Below are positions 1 to 10,326 of a stretch of DNA of 64,000 bases, in pieces. Made by a program: the position numbers and the translations under genes. The DNA is taken from contig NZ_CP150901.1 of NCBI RefSeq assembly GCF_038050405.1, positions 1,674,001-1,738,000 on the forward strand. Direction: 5' to 3'. How positions within the stretch are numbered: the first letter of the stretch is position 1; each line of letters starts with the position of its first letter. The notes under the pieces were generated by a model that saw only the letters and a list, made by a program, of their open reading frames with translations, was not told where the DNA came from and made no database searches. Source of the stretch: Paraburkholderia sp. IMGN_8 (GTDB lineage: Bacteria > Pseudomonadota > Gammaproteobacteria > Burkholderiales > Burkholderiaceae).

Positions 1-220
1 ACAAAAAAGGAAAAACTTGCACCGCGCTACAACTCGTCTAAAGTAAATCCAATCACCTCCGCGAGGCGCGAACTACGCCAATGACGCAAAAGGAGTGATA
101 AGCCCGCGCCACCGGCATTCGAAAAGGAGGGGAAAAAAGGCAAAAAGCGCGATTCCATCAGACTAGCGTGCGCAGCACATCCAACCCATGCGCAGCACCC
201 GACCATTTAGGTGAACTCCC
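1..220. other. Window edge, no gene seen
   Basis: Non-coding stretch upstream of the first gene. I see no RNA gene, repeat or clear promoter. A possible ribosome binding site (aggtga) lies just before the start at 221. Confidence 0.4.
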
Positions 221-511
221 ATGCAGATACTATTCCCGAACGAATCCCCTGAATATTCAGGGCGCGAACTTACCTTGGCGTTCCCGGCGATGGTCGATGG
301 AGAGAGGGTGGAGTGCATGATCACCGCCGAGGCACTTGAGGACCATTTCGGCGCCGCGTCGCCGCGTATTGAGGACATGATTGGCGCATTCGACGCGCAC
401 CGGGCTCGCATTGAGGCGGCCACGAGGCGTTTGCTGTCGGAGACGAGAGCGCAATGCCTGATACTCCGCAGTGGCTACGTGCGTTTCTACGAAGCAAACT
501 GGCGCAACTGA
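221..511 (+). CDS. DUF1488 family protein
   Basis: A 96-residue soluble protein with no signal peptide or membrane segment. The N-terminal part (FPNESPEYSGRELTLAF) followed by a VDGERVECMITAEALEDHFGA stretch matches what I know of the small DUF1488 family common in Burkholderia. Its function is not established. It is monocistronic: the next gene is on the other strand and about 310 bases away. The ATG is preceded by aggtga at suitable spacing. The family call is from motif memory. Confidence 0.7.
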   Translation: MQILFPNESPEYSGRELTLAFPAMVDGERVECMITAEALEDHFGAASPRIEDMIGAFDAHRARIEAATRRLLSETRAQCLILRSGYVRFYEANWRN

Positions 512-824
512 AGGAGGACGCGCTGACTGGCTGAAAGCAGGGAAGAAAGCCGCGCTAATGCAACAAACGCAACAAACGCAGACCAAGGCGCGGCGCCAGC
601 AACAAAACTGTCAGCGGCCAGTCATGCCGCTAGCGTAGCGTTCGCGCGCTAAAGAATCAAAGAACAATCAAACCATCCGCCGCCGCGTCCGATCCTTGAT
701 CGAGCCACGCGAGGGTCACCGCATGCCCAATCATCTGATGACAAAGCGTGCCCGACCAGAGCGGCACCCATCGATCCAGATCTAACCGAGGTTAACCGCT
801 CTGCGCCTCAGCGCGCCGCCGCGC
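512..824. other. Intergenic, nothing recognised
   Basis: About 310 bases between two 3' ends. It contains short A-rich runs but no ORF with a convincing start and no clear terminator hairpin. Confidence 0.4.
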
Positions 825-2126
825 TCACTCGCTGCCGAGGTAGAAATAACGGAACAGGAAAATCGCCGCGATAACCCACACTACCAGCTTGACCTTACGC
901 GCCTGCCCGGTCAGCAGTTTCAGCCCCGCATACGAAATAAAACCGAACGCGACGCCGTTAGCGATCGAGTAGGTGAACGGCATCAGCAGCGCGGTCAGCG
1001 CGGCCGGCACGACCTCGGTGGCGTCGTCCCACGGCAGATCGAGCATTTCGCGCAGCATCAGACACGACACATACAGCAGCGCCGGCGCCGTCGCATAGCC
1101 GGGCACCACGCTTGCCAGCGGCGCGAAAAACAGCGCCGCGAGAAACAGCACGGCGACGGTGAGCGCCGTCACGCCGGTGCGGCCGCCTGCCTGCACGCCC
1201 GACGCGCTTTCGATATACGCGGTGGTCGACGAGGTGCCGAGCATCGAGCCGGCCAGAATGGCCGTGCTGTCGGCGAGCAACGCGCGATTGAGCCGATACA
1301 TCTTGCCTTCGACCAGCAGGCCGGCGCGGTTGGCCACGCCCATCAGCGTGCCGGTCGCGTCGAACAGTTCGACGAGGAAGAACACGAGGATCACGTTCAG
1401 CACGCCGCCGGACAGTGCACCGCGAATGTCGAGCTGGAACAGCGTCGGCGCAATCGACGGCGGCGCTGAGACGATGCCGTGAAACTGATTGCCGCCGAAG
1501 AAAAAGCTCAGCACCGTCACTCCGACAATGCCGAGCAGGATCGCGCCGCGCACCCGCAGATAGTCGAGCGTGACGATCGCGAAGAAGCCGACTACGGCGA
1601 GAATCACATGCGGGTTATGCAGGTCGCCGAGCGTGACGAGCGTGGCCGGATTGCCGACCACCACGCCGGCGGACTTCAGCGAAATGATCGCCAGAAAGAG
1701 CCCGATGCCGCCGGTGATCGCAATGCGGATCGAATGCGGAATCCCGTTGACGATCACTTCACGCACGCGAATCAGCGTGACGATCATGAACAGACACCCG
1801 GAGATGAACACCGCGCCGAGCGCGGCCTGCCAGGTGAAGCCCATGCCCTTGACCACCGTGTACGCGAAGTACGCGTTCAGGCCCATGCCGGGCGCGAGCG
1901 CGATCGGATAGTTCGCGTAGAGGCCCATGATCAGCGAGGCCAGTGCGGCCACGATGCAGGTCGCGACGAACACCGCGTCTTTCGGCATGCCGGCGTCGCC
2001 GAGAATCGCCGGGTTGACGAAGATGATGTAGGCCATCGTCAGGAAGGTGGTCAGCCCAGCGAGCACTTCGGTGCGCAGGTTGGTGCCGGCGGCGTCGAGG
2101 CCGAAGTAGCGTTTTATCGAGTCCAT
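825..2126 (-). CDS. NCS2-type purine permease, AzgA-like (adenine/guanine/hypoxanthine)
   Basis: A 433-residue inner-membrane protein with about a dozen hydrophobic segments. Family-typical motifs are PGMGLNAYFAYTVV in the first half, a VELFDATGTLMGV segment, and GTSSTTAYIESASGVQAGGRTG before the last helices. These mark the AzgA-like branch of NCS2 transporters, which import purine bases by proton symport. I chose MDSIKRYF (2126) over an upstream in-frame ATG at 2219 because gagagaag precedes it and family members begin this way. It stands alone. Substrate is inferred from family only. Confidence 0.88.
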   Translation of the reverse strand: MDSIKRYFGLDAAGTNLRTEVLAGLTTFLTMAYIIFVNPAILGDAGMPKDAVFVATCIVAALASLIMGLYANYPIALAPGMGLNAYFAYTVVKGMGFTWQAALGAVFISGCLFMIVTLIRVREVIVNGIPHSIRIAITGGIGLFLAIISLKSAGVVVGNPATLVTLGDLHNPHVILAVVGFFAIVTLDYLRVRGAILLGIVGVTVLSFFFGGNQFHGIVSAPPSIAPTLFQLDIRGALSGGVLNVILVFFLVELFDATGTLMGVANRAGLLVEGKMYRLNRALLADSTAILAGSMLGTSSTTAYIESASGVQAGGRTGVTALTVAVLFLAALFFAPLASVVPGYATAPALLYVSCLMLREMLDLPWDDATEVVPAALTALLMPFTYSIANGVAFGFISYAGLKLLTGQARKVKLVVWVIAAIFLFRYFYLGSE

Positions 2127-2313
2127 GAGGCGCTTCTCTCGTCGTTTCAAAAGTGTTTCTTGTTGGGGCGTGTGATGCGTAACGAATGCCCAGGGCCGGC
2201 GCGCCGCGCGATGCGACACTGAAGCTCGGCCGCTCGAGCAAGGCTACGGGCGGATTGTAATCATGATTGGTGGCGGCAAACCGCATCGCGGGGACAACGT
2301 GCGAGGCGCAAGG

Positions 2314-2811
2314 TCATTCGGCGGGTGGCTCGTCAGGCATGTGCGGCGCCGGCGCATCGGATTGGAGCCGTTGCCGTGCCAGCCAGCGATCCAGCTCACC
2401 CGCGAAGTTTTTGCTGTCGCGTGGGCTGAACGCCGCCGGTCCGTCGGTATCGACGCCGCTGCTGCGCAGCTGGTCGAGCATCGAGCGCATGCGCAGCCGT
2501 TCTTCGATTGTGCCCGGCGTGTACCAGTTACCGCGCGGGTCGAGCGCCTGCGCGTTTTTGGCGAGCACGGCGGCGGCCAGCGGAATATCGGCGGTGATCA
2601 CGAGGTCGCCGGCGGCGACGCGCTCGGCGATCAGGTCGTCGGCGGCGTCGAAACCGGCCGGCACCTGGATCGCACGGATCAGCGGCGACGGCGGCACGCG
2701 CAGAAACGAGTTGGCGACCAGCGTGAGCGTCATGCCGGTGCGGCGCGCCGCCCGATACAGCATCTCCTTGATCACGACCGGACAGGCGTCGGCGTCTACC
2801 CAGATTGGCAT
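2314..2811 (-). CDS. YaiI/YqxD family (UPF0178) protein
   Basis: A 165-residue cytosolic protein opening with the family signature [14 protein letters not shown], followed by VANSFLRVP, a [11 protein letters not shown] block and a C-terminal [16 protein letters not shown] segment. The acidic residues of VDAD and ITADIPLA resemble a PIN-like nuclease fold, but the biological role is unknown. I use the internal ATG at 2811, which begins directly at [11 protein letters not shown]; the upstream extension does not look like family sequence. It is monocistronic. Confidence 0.85.
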   Translation of the reverse strand: MPIWVDADACPVVIKEMLYRAARRTGMTLTLVANSFLRVPPSPLIRAIQVPAGFDAADDLIAERVAAGDLVITADIPLAAAVLAKNAQALDPRGNWYTPGTIEERLRMRSMLDQLRSSGVDTDGPAAFSPRDSKNFAGELDRWLARQRLQSDAPAPHMPDEPPAE

Positions 2812-3109
2812 CGTTCGAATTCCGGCTGCGTGGGGAAAGGGGCGAGATGATACCTTGCCAGTGTGCGGGGCGGGGCGGCAAGCGAATTTATGTTGTTCCG
2901 GCGTGAAGCGGCCGGCGTTCAAACATGCGGCGAAAGATGAAGCCCGGTGGGACGGTTGCGCGACGGCGCGGGTGAAACGGATTCAGGCAGAAGGATGCAG
3001 CAAGAAAAGGTCATTCGCGAGGCATGCCAGGCCGACATTGCCCGCGACCGTTGCAGTCGCGGGCGGCCAGGCATACCGCGTTAAAACTGGACTCACTGAG
3101 CGGGTCCGA

Positions 3110-3370
3110 CTACTGCGTCACGCTCCCGCCCGATCCCTGCGCCCGCCGCGCGGCGACGATGCGGCCCGCACGTAGCGCGTTGTCCGGATAGTTGATCCAG
3201 TCGAGCGGATCGTAGCCGGCGGCGCGCCAAGCGGCCAGATCGGCTTTCACTTCGGCACGCGTTTTCGGCGCCGACGGATCGTAAGGCCGCGCCGACGTCT
3301 GCGCGAACGCCGTGCTCATACAAACGGCGGCAAGCAGTGCGCCGAGTCCAATTCGAGAAACGATTTTCAT
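3110..3370 (-). CDS. DUF4148 small exported protein
   Basis: An 86-residue precursor with a Sec signal peptide (MKIVSRIG, hydrophobic core, cleavage near AFAQ). The mature part carries the DUF4148 core KTRAEVKADLAAWRAAGYDP. It is one of nine related loci in the window but lies far from the cluster at 21-32 kb, and I see no GGGAATA-type promoter before it. The start at 3370 places the signal peptide at the N-terminus; the longer upstream reading is unlikely. DUF4148 function is unknown. Confidence 0.8.
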   Translation of the reverse strand: MKIVSRIGLGALLAAVCMSTAFAQTSARPYDPSAPKTRAEVKADLAAWRAAGYDPLDWINYPDNALRAGRIVAARRAQGSGGSVTQ

Positions 3371-3489
3371 GACTAGCTCCCGTGGAGCGGTTAAAAATGA
3401 CCTCCGTATTTTAGTTTTCAGCAGCCTTTCGAGTAAGACGAAGAAAGGCAATGCACCATTTCATTCAGCGATTCAAAGCGACCCACGGC

Positions 3490-4263
3490 TCACGCTTGTG
3501 GCGGCTTGCTGAAGCGATCCAGTACCGCGCTCAGCAGATCGATCGGCAGTGGAAACACGATGGTCGAATTCTTGTCGGCGGCAATCGTCGTGAGGGTTTG
3601 CAGATAGCGCAACTGCATCGCCTGCGGCTGCCTCGCGAGGGTCTGCGCCGCTTCCAGCAGATGCTGCGAGGCCTGCAATTCGCCTTCCGCGTGAATTACC
3701 TTGGCGCGCCGTTCGCGCTCGGCTTCGGCCTGGCGCGCAATCGCCCGGATCATCGTTTCGTTGATGTCCACGTGCTTGATCTCGACGATCGACACCTTGA
3801 TGCCCCACGCGTCGGTCTGTGTGTCGAGCACTTTCTGGATGTCGGCGTTCAGTTGCTCGCGCTCCGCCAGCAGTTCGTCGAGCTCGTGCTTGCCGAGCAC
3901 TGCGCGCAGCGTGGTTTGCGACAACTGGCTGGTTGCTTCGAAGTAACGCGCCACCTGAATCACCGCCTTCTCCGGATCGACCACGCGGAAATACACCACC
4001 GCGTTGACCTTCACCGAGACGTTGTCGCGCGTAATCACGTCTTGCGGCGGCACGTCGAACACGACGGTGCGCAGATCCATCCGTACAGCCTGTTGCACGA
4101 TCGGGATGATCAGCACCAGGCCCGGCCCCTTGACTTTCCAGAAGCGCCCGAGCATGAAGACGACGCCGCGTTCGTACTCCCTGAAAATCCGTATCGCTGA
4201 CGCGAGTAGTACGGCCACCAGCAGAATCAGAATGCTGCTGAAGCCAAATGTGAAACCGATCAT
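3490..4263 (-). CDS. Slipin/stomatin-like SPFH (band 7) protein
   Basis: 257 residues. An N-terminal membrane segment (about 5-24) is followed by [23 protein letters not shown], the usual slipin entry to the SPFH domain, and then by [23 protein letters not shown]. The C-terminal half has the charged helical part with [16 protein letters not shown], typical of oligomer-forming slipins. It overlaps the NfeD gene by four bases (ATGA), so the two are co-translated; slipin-NfeD pairs are classic partners in membrane microdomains. Confidence 0.92.
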   Translation of the reverse strand: MIGFTFGFSSILILLVAVLLASAIRIFREYERGVVFMLGRFWKVKGPGLVLIIPIVQQAVRMDLRTVVFDVPPQDVITRDNVSVKVNAVVYFRVVDPEKAVIQVARYFEATSQLSQTTLRAVLGKHELDELLAEREQLNADIQKVLDTQTDAWGIKVSIVEIKHVDINETMIRAIARQAEAERERRAKVIHAEGELQASQHLLEAAQTLARQPQAMQLRYLQTLTTIAADKNSTIVFPLPIDLLSAVLDRFSKPPQA

Positions 4264-5831
4264 GAGCGTTCTCCTTGTTGTATTGCTTCCGCGGGCTCAA
4301 CGGTCAGCGTCAGGCCGTGCCGCGCGGTGACGCGCACCGCATGGCCCGCCGCGAGCGGCGCCGTGCTGGACACCCGCCAGCGTTCGCCGTGTACCCGCGC
4401 CCAGCCGGCCACCGTCCCACCGTCCGGCAGCAGACCGCCGTCGAGCACGACGCCGAGACTGCCGACAATCGCTTCCGAGCCGGTCACCACGGGCCGGCGT
4501 CTGGCGCGCAACGCGACGCTCGACACCGCGAACACGAACACGACGCTGAACACGGTGACGGCGGCGATCATCGGCAGCGGAATGCCGTAGCCGGGCACAT
4601 CGGTATCGATCAGCATCAGCGCGCCGATCGCGAACGCGACCACGCCGCCAAAGCCGAGCGAGCCGAAGGTCGGCAAAAACGCCTCGGCGATCAGGAACGC
4701 GGTGCCGAGAAAGATCAGGCTGAGGCCGACGTAGTTGATCGGCAGCATCTGCATCGCGAAGAGCGCGATCAGCAGACTGATCGCGCCGACCACGCCCGGC
4801 AGCACAAAGCCCGGATTGGCGAACTCGAAGAAGAGGCCGTACATGCCGATCATCAGCAGAAGCAGCGCGACGTTCGGGTCGGTGATGACCGCGAGGAAAT
4901 GGGTGCGCCAGTCGGCTTCGAGCGTGACGACCTGCGCGCCGGCGGTGCGGAGTGTGACGTTGCCGCGAATCGTATTGACCGTGCGGCCGTCGACCTGACG
5001 CAGCAGATCGGGCACGTCGCGCGCATTCAGATCGACGACATGCTGCTCGAGCGCATCGCTGGCCGACAGGCTGACGGCTTCGCGAACCGCGCGCTCGGCC
5101 CACTCGGTGTTGCGTCCGCGCATTTGTGCGAGGCCGCGGATGTAGGCGGCGGCGTCGTGGACCTGCTTGCGCAGTTCGGTCGATTGGGTGTCGAGCGGCA
5201 GTGTGCCGCTCGCTGCACTAGTTGCATTGGCCGCACTGGCCGCACTGGCCGCACCGGCTGAGGCCGGCGTCGCGGGCTCGGTTTTCGGTGTGCCGGGCAT
5301 CCCAGGTGTTCCCGGTGCCCCGCCAGGCGGCTGCGCGCCGCCAATGCCCAGTTGCACCGGTGTTGCCGCGCCGAGATTGGTGCCCGGCGCCATCGCTGCG
5401 ATGTGGCTGGCGTACACGATGTAGGTGCCGGCACTCGCCGCGCGCGCGCCGCTCGGGCCGATAAATGCCGCGACCGGCACCGGCGAGCCGAGAATCGCCT
5501 TGATGATCTGCCGCATCGACGTATCCAGCCCGCCGGGCGTATCGAGTTGCAGCACGGCGAGCTGAGCGTGCTCGTCGTCGGCGCGTTGCAGGCCGCGCAC
5601 GATGAAATCGGCGCTGGCCGGATCGATCGCGCCGCTCACCGGAATCACGATGATCCGGTTGGGCGCGGCGGCGGCCTGAAGCGGCGAGGGGCCAACGGGC
5701 AGCGCTGCCGCAAACGTCAAAAGTACGCCAAGCGCGGTCATGCCGCGCATCAACCGGCCCACGATTCCGCTATGGATAAGCGGACGATGTGGACCAGACT
5801 GCCGGAACGGGAGACGCGGATACGTTCTCAT
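4260..5831 (-). CDS. NfeD family membrane protein with N-terminal ClpP-like serine protease domain
   Basis: A long-form NfeD of up to 523 residues. It has a signal/anchor, then a ClpP/SppA-like domain with [17 protein letters not shown] and the nucleophile region [15 protein letters not shown] Pro/Gly/Ala/Thr-rich linker with repeated Ala-Ser-Ala follows, then four to five membrane helices and a C-terminal OB-fold NfeD domain. It precedes the slipin gene in an operon; the protease is known in such pairs to cut the partner's C-terminus. The start is uncertain: 5831 has no strong ribosome site, and MRGMTALG at 5750 would also give a good signal peptide. Confidence 0.88.
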   Translation of the reverse strand: MRTYPRLPFRQSGPHRPLIHSGIVGRLMRGMTALGVLLTFAAALPVGPSPLQAAAAPNRIIVIPVSGAIDPASADFIVRGLQRADDEHAQLAVLQLDTPGGLDTSMRQIIKAILGSPVPVAAFIGPSGARAASAGTYIVYASHIAAMAPGTNLGAATPVQLGIGGAQPPGGAPGTPGMPGTPKTEPATPASAGAASAASAANATSAASGTLPLDTQSTELRKQVHDAAAYIRGLAQMRGRNTEWAERAVREAVSLSASDALEQHVVDLNARDVPDLLRQVDGRTVNTIRGNVTLRTAGAQVVTLEADWRTHFLAVITDPNVALLLLMIGMYGLFFEFANPGFVLPGVVGAISLLIALFAMQMLPINYVGLSLIFLGTAFLIAEAFLPTFGSLGFGGVVAFAIGALMLIDTDVPGYGIPLPMIAAVTVFSVVFVFAVSSVALRARRRPVVTGSEAIVGSLGVVLDGGLLPDGGTVAGWARVHGERWRVSSTAPLAAGHAVRVTARHGLTLTVEPAEAIQQGERS

Positions 5832-5914
5832 CGCTGACGGCCGCCACGCCGCATCGACGGATGTCGAGCGGCGCGGGCCGCAACCCCAAAAAAGGCTGGC
5901 CTGTTACTAACAGC

Positions 5915-6952
5915 TTAGTCCGATTCCGCGCGCCGCGTGAGATCCGTGCGCGCCGGCCGGTAATCGGTCGGCCGCATGCCGGTCCACTTGCGAAACGCGC
6001 GATGAAACGCGCTCGGCTCGGCAAAGCCGACGGCGGCGGCGATGTCGGCGATGGTGCGGTCGGTATCCTGCAATTCGCCGATTGCGATGTCGCGCCGCAA
6101 GTCGTCTTTGATCGACTGATACGTATAGCCTTCCTGCTTCAGACGCCGCCGCATCGTCGCCTCGGCGACGTTCAGGCGCTGCGCCATCTGATCGGCGGCG
6201 GGCCAGCTGAACATCGGCAGCGCGCGCAGCATCTTGCGTACGCGCGCGGCGAGCGAGCCGGGATTGCGATACTTGACGATGAAGCTGCCGGGCGCATCGC
6301 GCAGGAACGGCTTCACCGATTTCGCCGTCTGGATCACCGGCAGTTCGAGAAACGCCGGCGACAGATCTACGTAGGAGTCGGGCTGATCGAACGTCATATC
6401 GTCGCAGAACATCAAGCGGTATTCATGCGCGGCGGGCGGCTCCGCGCAGCGAAAGCGCGCTTCGAGCAGCGGAATGCGCCGCCCGACCAGCCAGCACAAC
6501 AGGCCGTAGACGACGATGAAGTAGGTCGCGTAGGCGAACATCGCGGGTGGCGGCGCGCCTTCGCGTTCGACGAATCTGAGCCGCACGCGCTGCGCGTCGG
6601 TTTCGATCTGCGCGCCGAGGTCGTCCAGCACCAGCCGCATGAAGCCGACCGCGCGCGCCAGGGCTTGCGCGCCGCTGCGCGCGGTCAGCGCCGTTTGCGT
6701 CATCGCGATGAAGCTGCCGCTCTTCATGGGATGCGAGTCCTGGCCGAAGAATTCGTCGTCGAGCGCGCGGGCGATGCCGGCCCACAGCGCGCCGTATTGC
6801 GCCGACGACACCCGGCTTTTTGGCGACGCGAGCATCGGCGCGGCGATGCCGGCGGCTTCGGCGAGCGGCAACGCATCGAGCCCGCGCGCTCGCGCCAGCG
6901 CCAGGGTTTCCTCGACGAGGCTCACGGAAATCGTGCCTTTATCGTTTTTCAT
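5915..6952 (-). CDS. AraC family transcriptional regulator (probable regulator of the divergent valine operon)
   Basis: 345 residues. The N-terminal two thirds resembles the Arabinose_bd/OruR-type sensor domain (conserved spacing around SSAQYGALWAGIARALDDEFFG). The C-terminal hundred residues form the AraC double helix-turn-helix, with MAQRLNVAEATMRRRLKQEG and IADIAAAVGFAEPSAFHRAFRKWTGMRPTDYR. It is transcribed away from the acyl-CoA dehydrogenase operon. Two 15-base direct repeats lie between them, which makes control of that operon likely by position. The inducer is unknown. Confidence 0.88.
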   Translation of the reverse strand: MKNDKGTISVSLVEETLALARARGLDALPLAEAAGIAAPMLASPKSRVSSAQYGALWAGIARALDDEFFGQDSHPMKSGSFIAMTQTALTARSGAQALARAVGFMRLVLDDLGAQIETDAQRVRLRFVEREGAPPPAMFAYATYFIVVYGLLCWLVGRRIPLLEARFRCAEPPAAHEYRLMFCDDMTFDQPDSYVDLSPAFLELPVIQTAKSVKPFLRDAPGSFIVKYRNPGSLAARVRKMLRALPMFSWPAADQMAQRLNVAEATMRRRLKQEGYTYQSIKDDLRRDIAIGELQDTDRTIADIAAAVGFAEPSAFHRAFRKWTGMRPTDYRPARTDLTRRAESD

Positions 6953-6977
6953 GAGTGTCCGGCTTGTTTGGCAAGGC

Positions 6978-7077
6978 TGGTAAATGCGCTCAACATTTTC
7001 CTTGTGGCGATTCGCTAAGCCTTTGAAAACGCAGCTCGAATCGGGTTTGCATGATCTCGGTATGGTAAATGCGCTCA
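6978..7077. promoter_or_regulatory. Paired 15-bp direct repeats in the AraC/operon divergent region
   Basis: TGGTAAATGCGCTCA occurs at 6978-6992 and again at 7063-7077, same orientation, start points 85 bases apart. AraC-family proteins bind direct repeats, and the region separates the AraC gene from the operon it probably controls, so these are candidate operators. The first copy sits directly upstream of the AraC gene. Confidence 0.5.
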
Positions 7078-7199
7078 GCCAGAATGATCGGGCTGAGCAT
7101 CGAACCTGTCCAGCAGCTTCCCTACACTTGCCTGAACCGTTCGCGAGCCGGAGGTCACATCAAGGCCGCGACCAGACGCAAAAGACAGGATCGAGCCAT

Positions 7200-8333
7200 A
7201 TGGACAGCTTCTACACCGATGAACAACGGATGATCCGCGACGCCGCCCGCGACTTCGCCTCCGAGCGCCTCGCGCCGAACGCCGCGCAGTGGGACCGGGA
7301 CGCGAAGCTGCCCGCGGAAGTCGTCGCGCAGATGGGTGAACTCGGCTTTCTCGGCATGATCGTGCCGTCCGAATGGGGCGGCTCGTACACCGACTACGTG
7401 GCCTATGCGCTCGCGCTCGAAGAGATCGCCGCCGGTTGCGCCGCATGCGCGACGCTAATGAGCGTGCACAACTCGGTCGGTTGCGGGCCGATTCTGAACT
7501 TCGGCACCGACGCGCAGAAAGACCGCTATCTGCAAGACCTCGCCACAGGCCGCCGCATCGGCGCCTTCTGCCTGACCGAGCCGCAAGCCGGGTCCGAGGC
7601 GAACAATCTGCGCACTCGCGCCGTCTTGCGCGACGGCAAGTGGATTCTCAACGGCAACAAGCAGTTCGTGACCAACGGCGCGCGCGCCAACATCGCGATC
7701 GTGTTTGCCGTTACCGATCCCGACCGCGGCAAGCGCGGCCTGTCCGCGTTCATCGTGCCGACCGATACGCCTGGCTTCAACGTCGGCCGGCCCGAGCACA
7801 AGCTCGGCATTCGCGCGTCCGATACGTGCCCGATCTCGCTCGACGACTGCGCGGTGCCCGAAGTCAATCTGCTCGGTGAACCCGGCGAAGGCTTGCGGAT
7901 CGCGCTGTCGAATCTCGAAGGCGGGCGCATCGGCATTGCCGCGCAGGCAGTCGGCATTGCGCGGGCCGCGTTCGATGCCGCGCGTCTCTACGCGAACGAA
8001 CGCATCCAGTTCGGCCGTGCGCTGAAGGAGCATCAGACCATCGCCAATATGCTCGCCGATATGGCGACCCGGCTGAACGCCGCGCGCCTGCTCGTGCATC
8101 ACGCGGCGCGGCTGCGTACGGCGGGCAAGCCGTGTTTGTCGGAGGCGTCGCAGGCCAAGCTGTTCGCGTCGGAACTGGCTGAGGAGATCTGCTCGAACGC
8201 GATCCAGATTCACGGCGGCTATGGCTACCTCGAGGACTATGCGGTCGAGCGGCACTATCGCGACGCCCGCATCACGCAGATTTACGAAGGAACCAGCGAA
8301 GTACAGCGGATGGTGATCGCGCGCCATGTCTGA
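7200..8333 (+). CDS. Acyl-CoA dehydrogenase, probable isobutyryl-CoA dehydrogenase
   Basis: A 377-residue FAD enzyme of the ACAD family. It has [17 protein letters not shown] (FAD/substrate loop), [11 protein letters not shown], and the C-terminal [20 protein letters not shown], with IYEGTSEVQ holding the catalytic glutamate. In the valine pathway this step oxidises isobutyryl-CoA to methacrylyl-CoA. Linkage to mmsA, mmsB and the hydrolase supports that substrate, though 2-methylbutyryl-CoA is possible. I start at MDSFYTDEQ (7200), where family members begin; the upstream in-frame extension is not ACAD sequence. Confidence 0.9.
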   Translation: MDSFYTDEQRMIRDAARDFASERLAPNAAQWDRDAKLPAEVVAQMGELGFLGMIVPSEWGGSYTDYVAYALALEEIAAGCAACATLMSVHNSVGCGPILNFGTDAQKDRYLQDLATGRRIGAFCLTEPQAGSEANNLRTRAVLRDGKWILNGNKQFVTNGARANIAIVFAVTDPDRGKRGLSAFIVPTDTPGFNVGRPEHKLGIRASDTCPISLDDCAVPEVNLLGEPGEGLRIALSNLEGGRIGIAAQAVGIARAAFDAARLYANERIQFGRALKEHQTIANMLADMATRLNAARLLVHHAARLRTAGKPCLSEASQAKLFASELAEEICSNAIQIHGGYGYLEDYAVERHYRDARITQIYEGTSEVQRMVIARHV

Positions 8334-8432
8334 ACGAAAGCGCGGGCAATTTGAGCGCAAAATAGCCTGCTCAATAACATAAAAGCGGAGCGCATACCGC
8401 GCCACCAGCATGGGATCGGAGTAAGTGCTTTG

Positions 8433-8558
8433 CATGGGACCAGAGTAAGCGCTATGGGGCTGGAGTAAGCGCTAAAGCGCTAACTCCAGCCGACACGCCA
8501 ACTCTGGTCGACTGCGTTGCATGGGACCAGAGTAAGCGCTGAAGCGCCAACTCTGGTC
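8433..8558. repeat. Nested imperfect palindromes in the acd-ligase spacer
   Basis: Three related dyads use the same vocabulary. CTGGAGT...ACTCCAG spans 8460-8489. GACCAGAGT...ACTCTGGTC spans 8525-8558. An outer GACCAGAGT (around 8438) pairs with ACTCTGGTC (around 8503) and encloses the first. Each arm continues into AAGCGCT/AGCGC. The transcript could fold into one large branched hairpin followed by a second hairpin just before the ligase ribosome site. It may be a REP-like element, a processing site, or an expression-balancing structure. Confidence 0.65.
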
Positions 8559-8574
8559 GACACAGGAGACGACG

Positions 8575-10266
8575 ATGACTGCAGCGAAGGACTTTTTCGA
8601 CGCGCGTGACCTGTTATTGCGCCATCGAACCGACTACGACCGTGCGTACCGCGAATTCGCGTGGCCGGCGCCAGGCGAGTTCAACTGGGCGCTCGATTAC
8701 TTCGACGTGATCGCGAGAAATAACGACAATCCGGCGCTGTGGATTGTCGACGATCCGGCGAGCGAGGGTTTGCGTCTGTCGTATGCACAGATGTCGGAGC
8801 GCTCGGCGCGCATGGCGAATTTCCTGCGCGGCGTCGGCGTAGGGCGCGGCGACCGTTTGCTGCTGATGCTGCCGAACCGCGTCGAACTATGGGACGTGAT
8901 GCTCGCGGCAATGAAGCTCGGCGCGATCGTGCTGCCCGCCACCACCCAGCTTTCCGCCGACGACGTGCGCGACCGCGTGCAGATCGGCGGCGCGAATTTC
9001 GCGGTGGTCGATTGCGCGGAGCTGGCGAAGTTCGATGCACTGGATGTGCCGCTCACCCGCATCTCGGTCGGCACGCCGCGCGACGGCTGGATCGACCTCG
9101 CCGCGGCTTACGCGGCATCGCCGCAATTCACACCCGAAGGCGTCACGCACGCCACCGATCCGCTGCTGCTGTACTTCACCTCGGGCACCACCTCGAAGCC
9201 GAAACTGGTCGAGCATACGCACCAGAGCTACCCGGTCGGCCATCTGTCGACGATGTACTGGATCGGTCTGCAACCGAACGACATCCATTGGAATATCAGC
9301 TCGCCGGGCTGGGCAAAGCACGCGTGGAGCTGCTTCTTCGCGCCGTGGAATGCGCAGGCCTGCGTATTCGTTTTCAACTTCCCGCGCTTCGTACCGAAGG
9401 ACACGCTCGACGTGCTGGTGCGCTTCAACGTCACCACGCTATGCGCGCCGCCGACTGTCTGGCGCATGCTGGTGCAGGAGCCTCTCGCCGACTATCCGGT
9501 GAAGCTGCGCGAGATTGTCGGCGCGGGCGAGCCGTTGAATCCGGAGATCATCGAACGGGTGAAACACGCATGGGGCGTCACGATCCGCGATGGTTTCGGC
9601 CAGACCGAAACCACCTGCCAGATCGGCAATTCGCCGGGCCAGCCGGTGGTGCCGGGTTCAATGGGACGCCCGCTGCCGGGCTACAGGATCGAACTCCTCG
9701 ATGCCGACGACCAACCCGTGAGCGAAGGCGAAATCGCGTTGCCGCTGGCCGAACGTCCGCTCGGTTTGATGACCGGCTACGCGAACAACGCCAATGCGAC
9801 CGCGCAGGCGATGCGCAACGGCTTCTACCGCACGTCCGATGTCGCGCTGCGCCGTGACGATGGCTACTACGTCTACGTCGGCCGCGCGGACGACGTCTTC
9901 AAATCGTCCGACTACCGGCTGAGCCCGTTCGAACTCGAAAGCGTGCTAATCGAACATGAGGCGATTGGCGAAGCGGCCGTGGTGCCGAGCGCCGACGCAC
10001 TGCGTTTGTCGGTGCCCAAAGCGTTCGTCACCGTGCGGCAAGGTTACGAGGCCGGACCCGAACTCGCACGCGCCGTGTTCGCGTTCTCGCGCGAAAAACT
10101 GGCACCGTACAAGCGGATTCGCCGTTTGCAATTCAGCGAATTGCCGAAAACCATCTCCGGCAAGATTCGCCGCGTCGAGTTGCGGCGCCGCGAAATGGAG
10201 CGCGAAGCCGAACCCGCGCGCCTGCCCGGCGAATACTGGGAAGAAGATTTTCCGGATCTGCGTTGA
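8575..10266 (+). CDS. AMP-dependent acyl-CoA synthetase/ligase
   Basis: 563 residues of the ANL superfamily. Phosphate-binding motif YFTSGTTSKPK at about 200-210, DGFGQTETT (A5), YRTSDVALRRDDGYYVYVGRADD (A7/A8 hinge) and the C-terminal KTISGKIRR, with catalytic Lys near 530, are all present. The layout resembles medium-chain/acetyl-type acyl-CoA synthetases of the ACSM group. It lies in the valine operon, so a branched short-chain acid such as isobutyrate is a plausible substrate; this is inference. The ATG follows caggagac. About 240 bases with strong hairpins separate it from the dehydrogenase. Confidence 0.88.
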   Translation: MTAAKDFFDARDLLLRHRTDYDRAYREFAWPAPGEFNWALDYFDVIARNNDNPALWIVDDPASEGLRLSYAQMSERSARMANFLRGVGVGRGDRLLLMLPNRVELWDVMLAAMKLGAIVLPATTQLSADDVRDRVQIGGANFAVVDCAELAKFDALDVPLTRISVGTPRDGWIDLAAAYAASPQFTPEGVTHATDPLLLYFTSGTTSKPKLVEHTHQSYPVGHLSTMYWIGLQPNDIHWNISSPGWAKHAWSCFFAPWNAQACVFVFNFPRFVPKDTLDVLVRFNVTTLCAPPTVWRMLVQEPLADYPVKLREIVGAGEPLNPEIIERVKHAWGVTIRDGFGQTETTCQIGNSPGQPVVPGSMGRPLPGYRIELLDADDQPVSEGEIALPLAERPLGLMTGYANNANATAQAMRNGFYRTSDVALRRDDGYYVYVGRADDVFKSSDYRLSPFELESVLIEHEAIGEAAVVPSADALRLSVPKAFVTVRQGYEAGPELARAVFAFSREKLAPYKRIRRLQFSELPKTISGKIRRVELRRREMEREAEPARLPGEYWEEDFPDLR

Positions 10267-10326
10267 TTCTTTTTCATTTCTAGTCACTGTCCGGCCGCCG
10301 CGCGGCCACTGCACAGGAGTTTCAGC

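Noticed and set aside
7455..8435. 326-codon minus-strand frame opposite the acyl-CoA dehydrogenase
   Set aside because: Antisense to a clear ACAD gene; no motifs.
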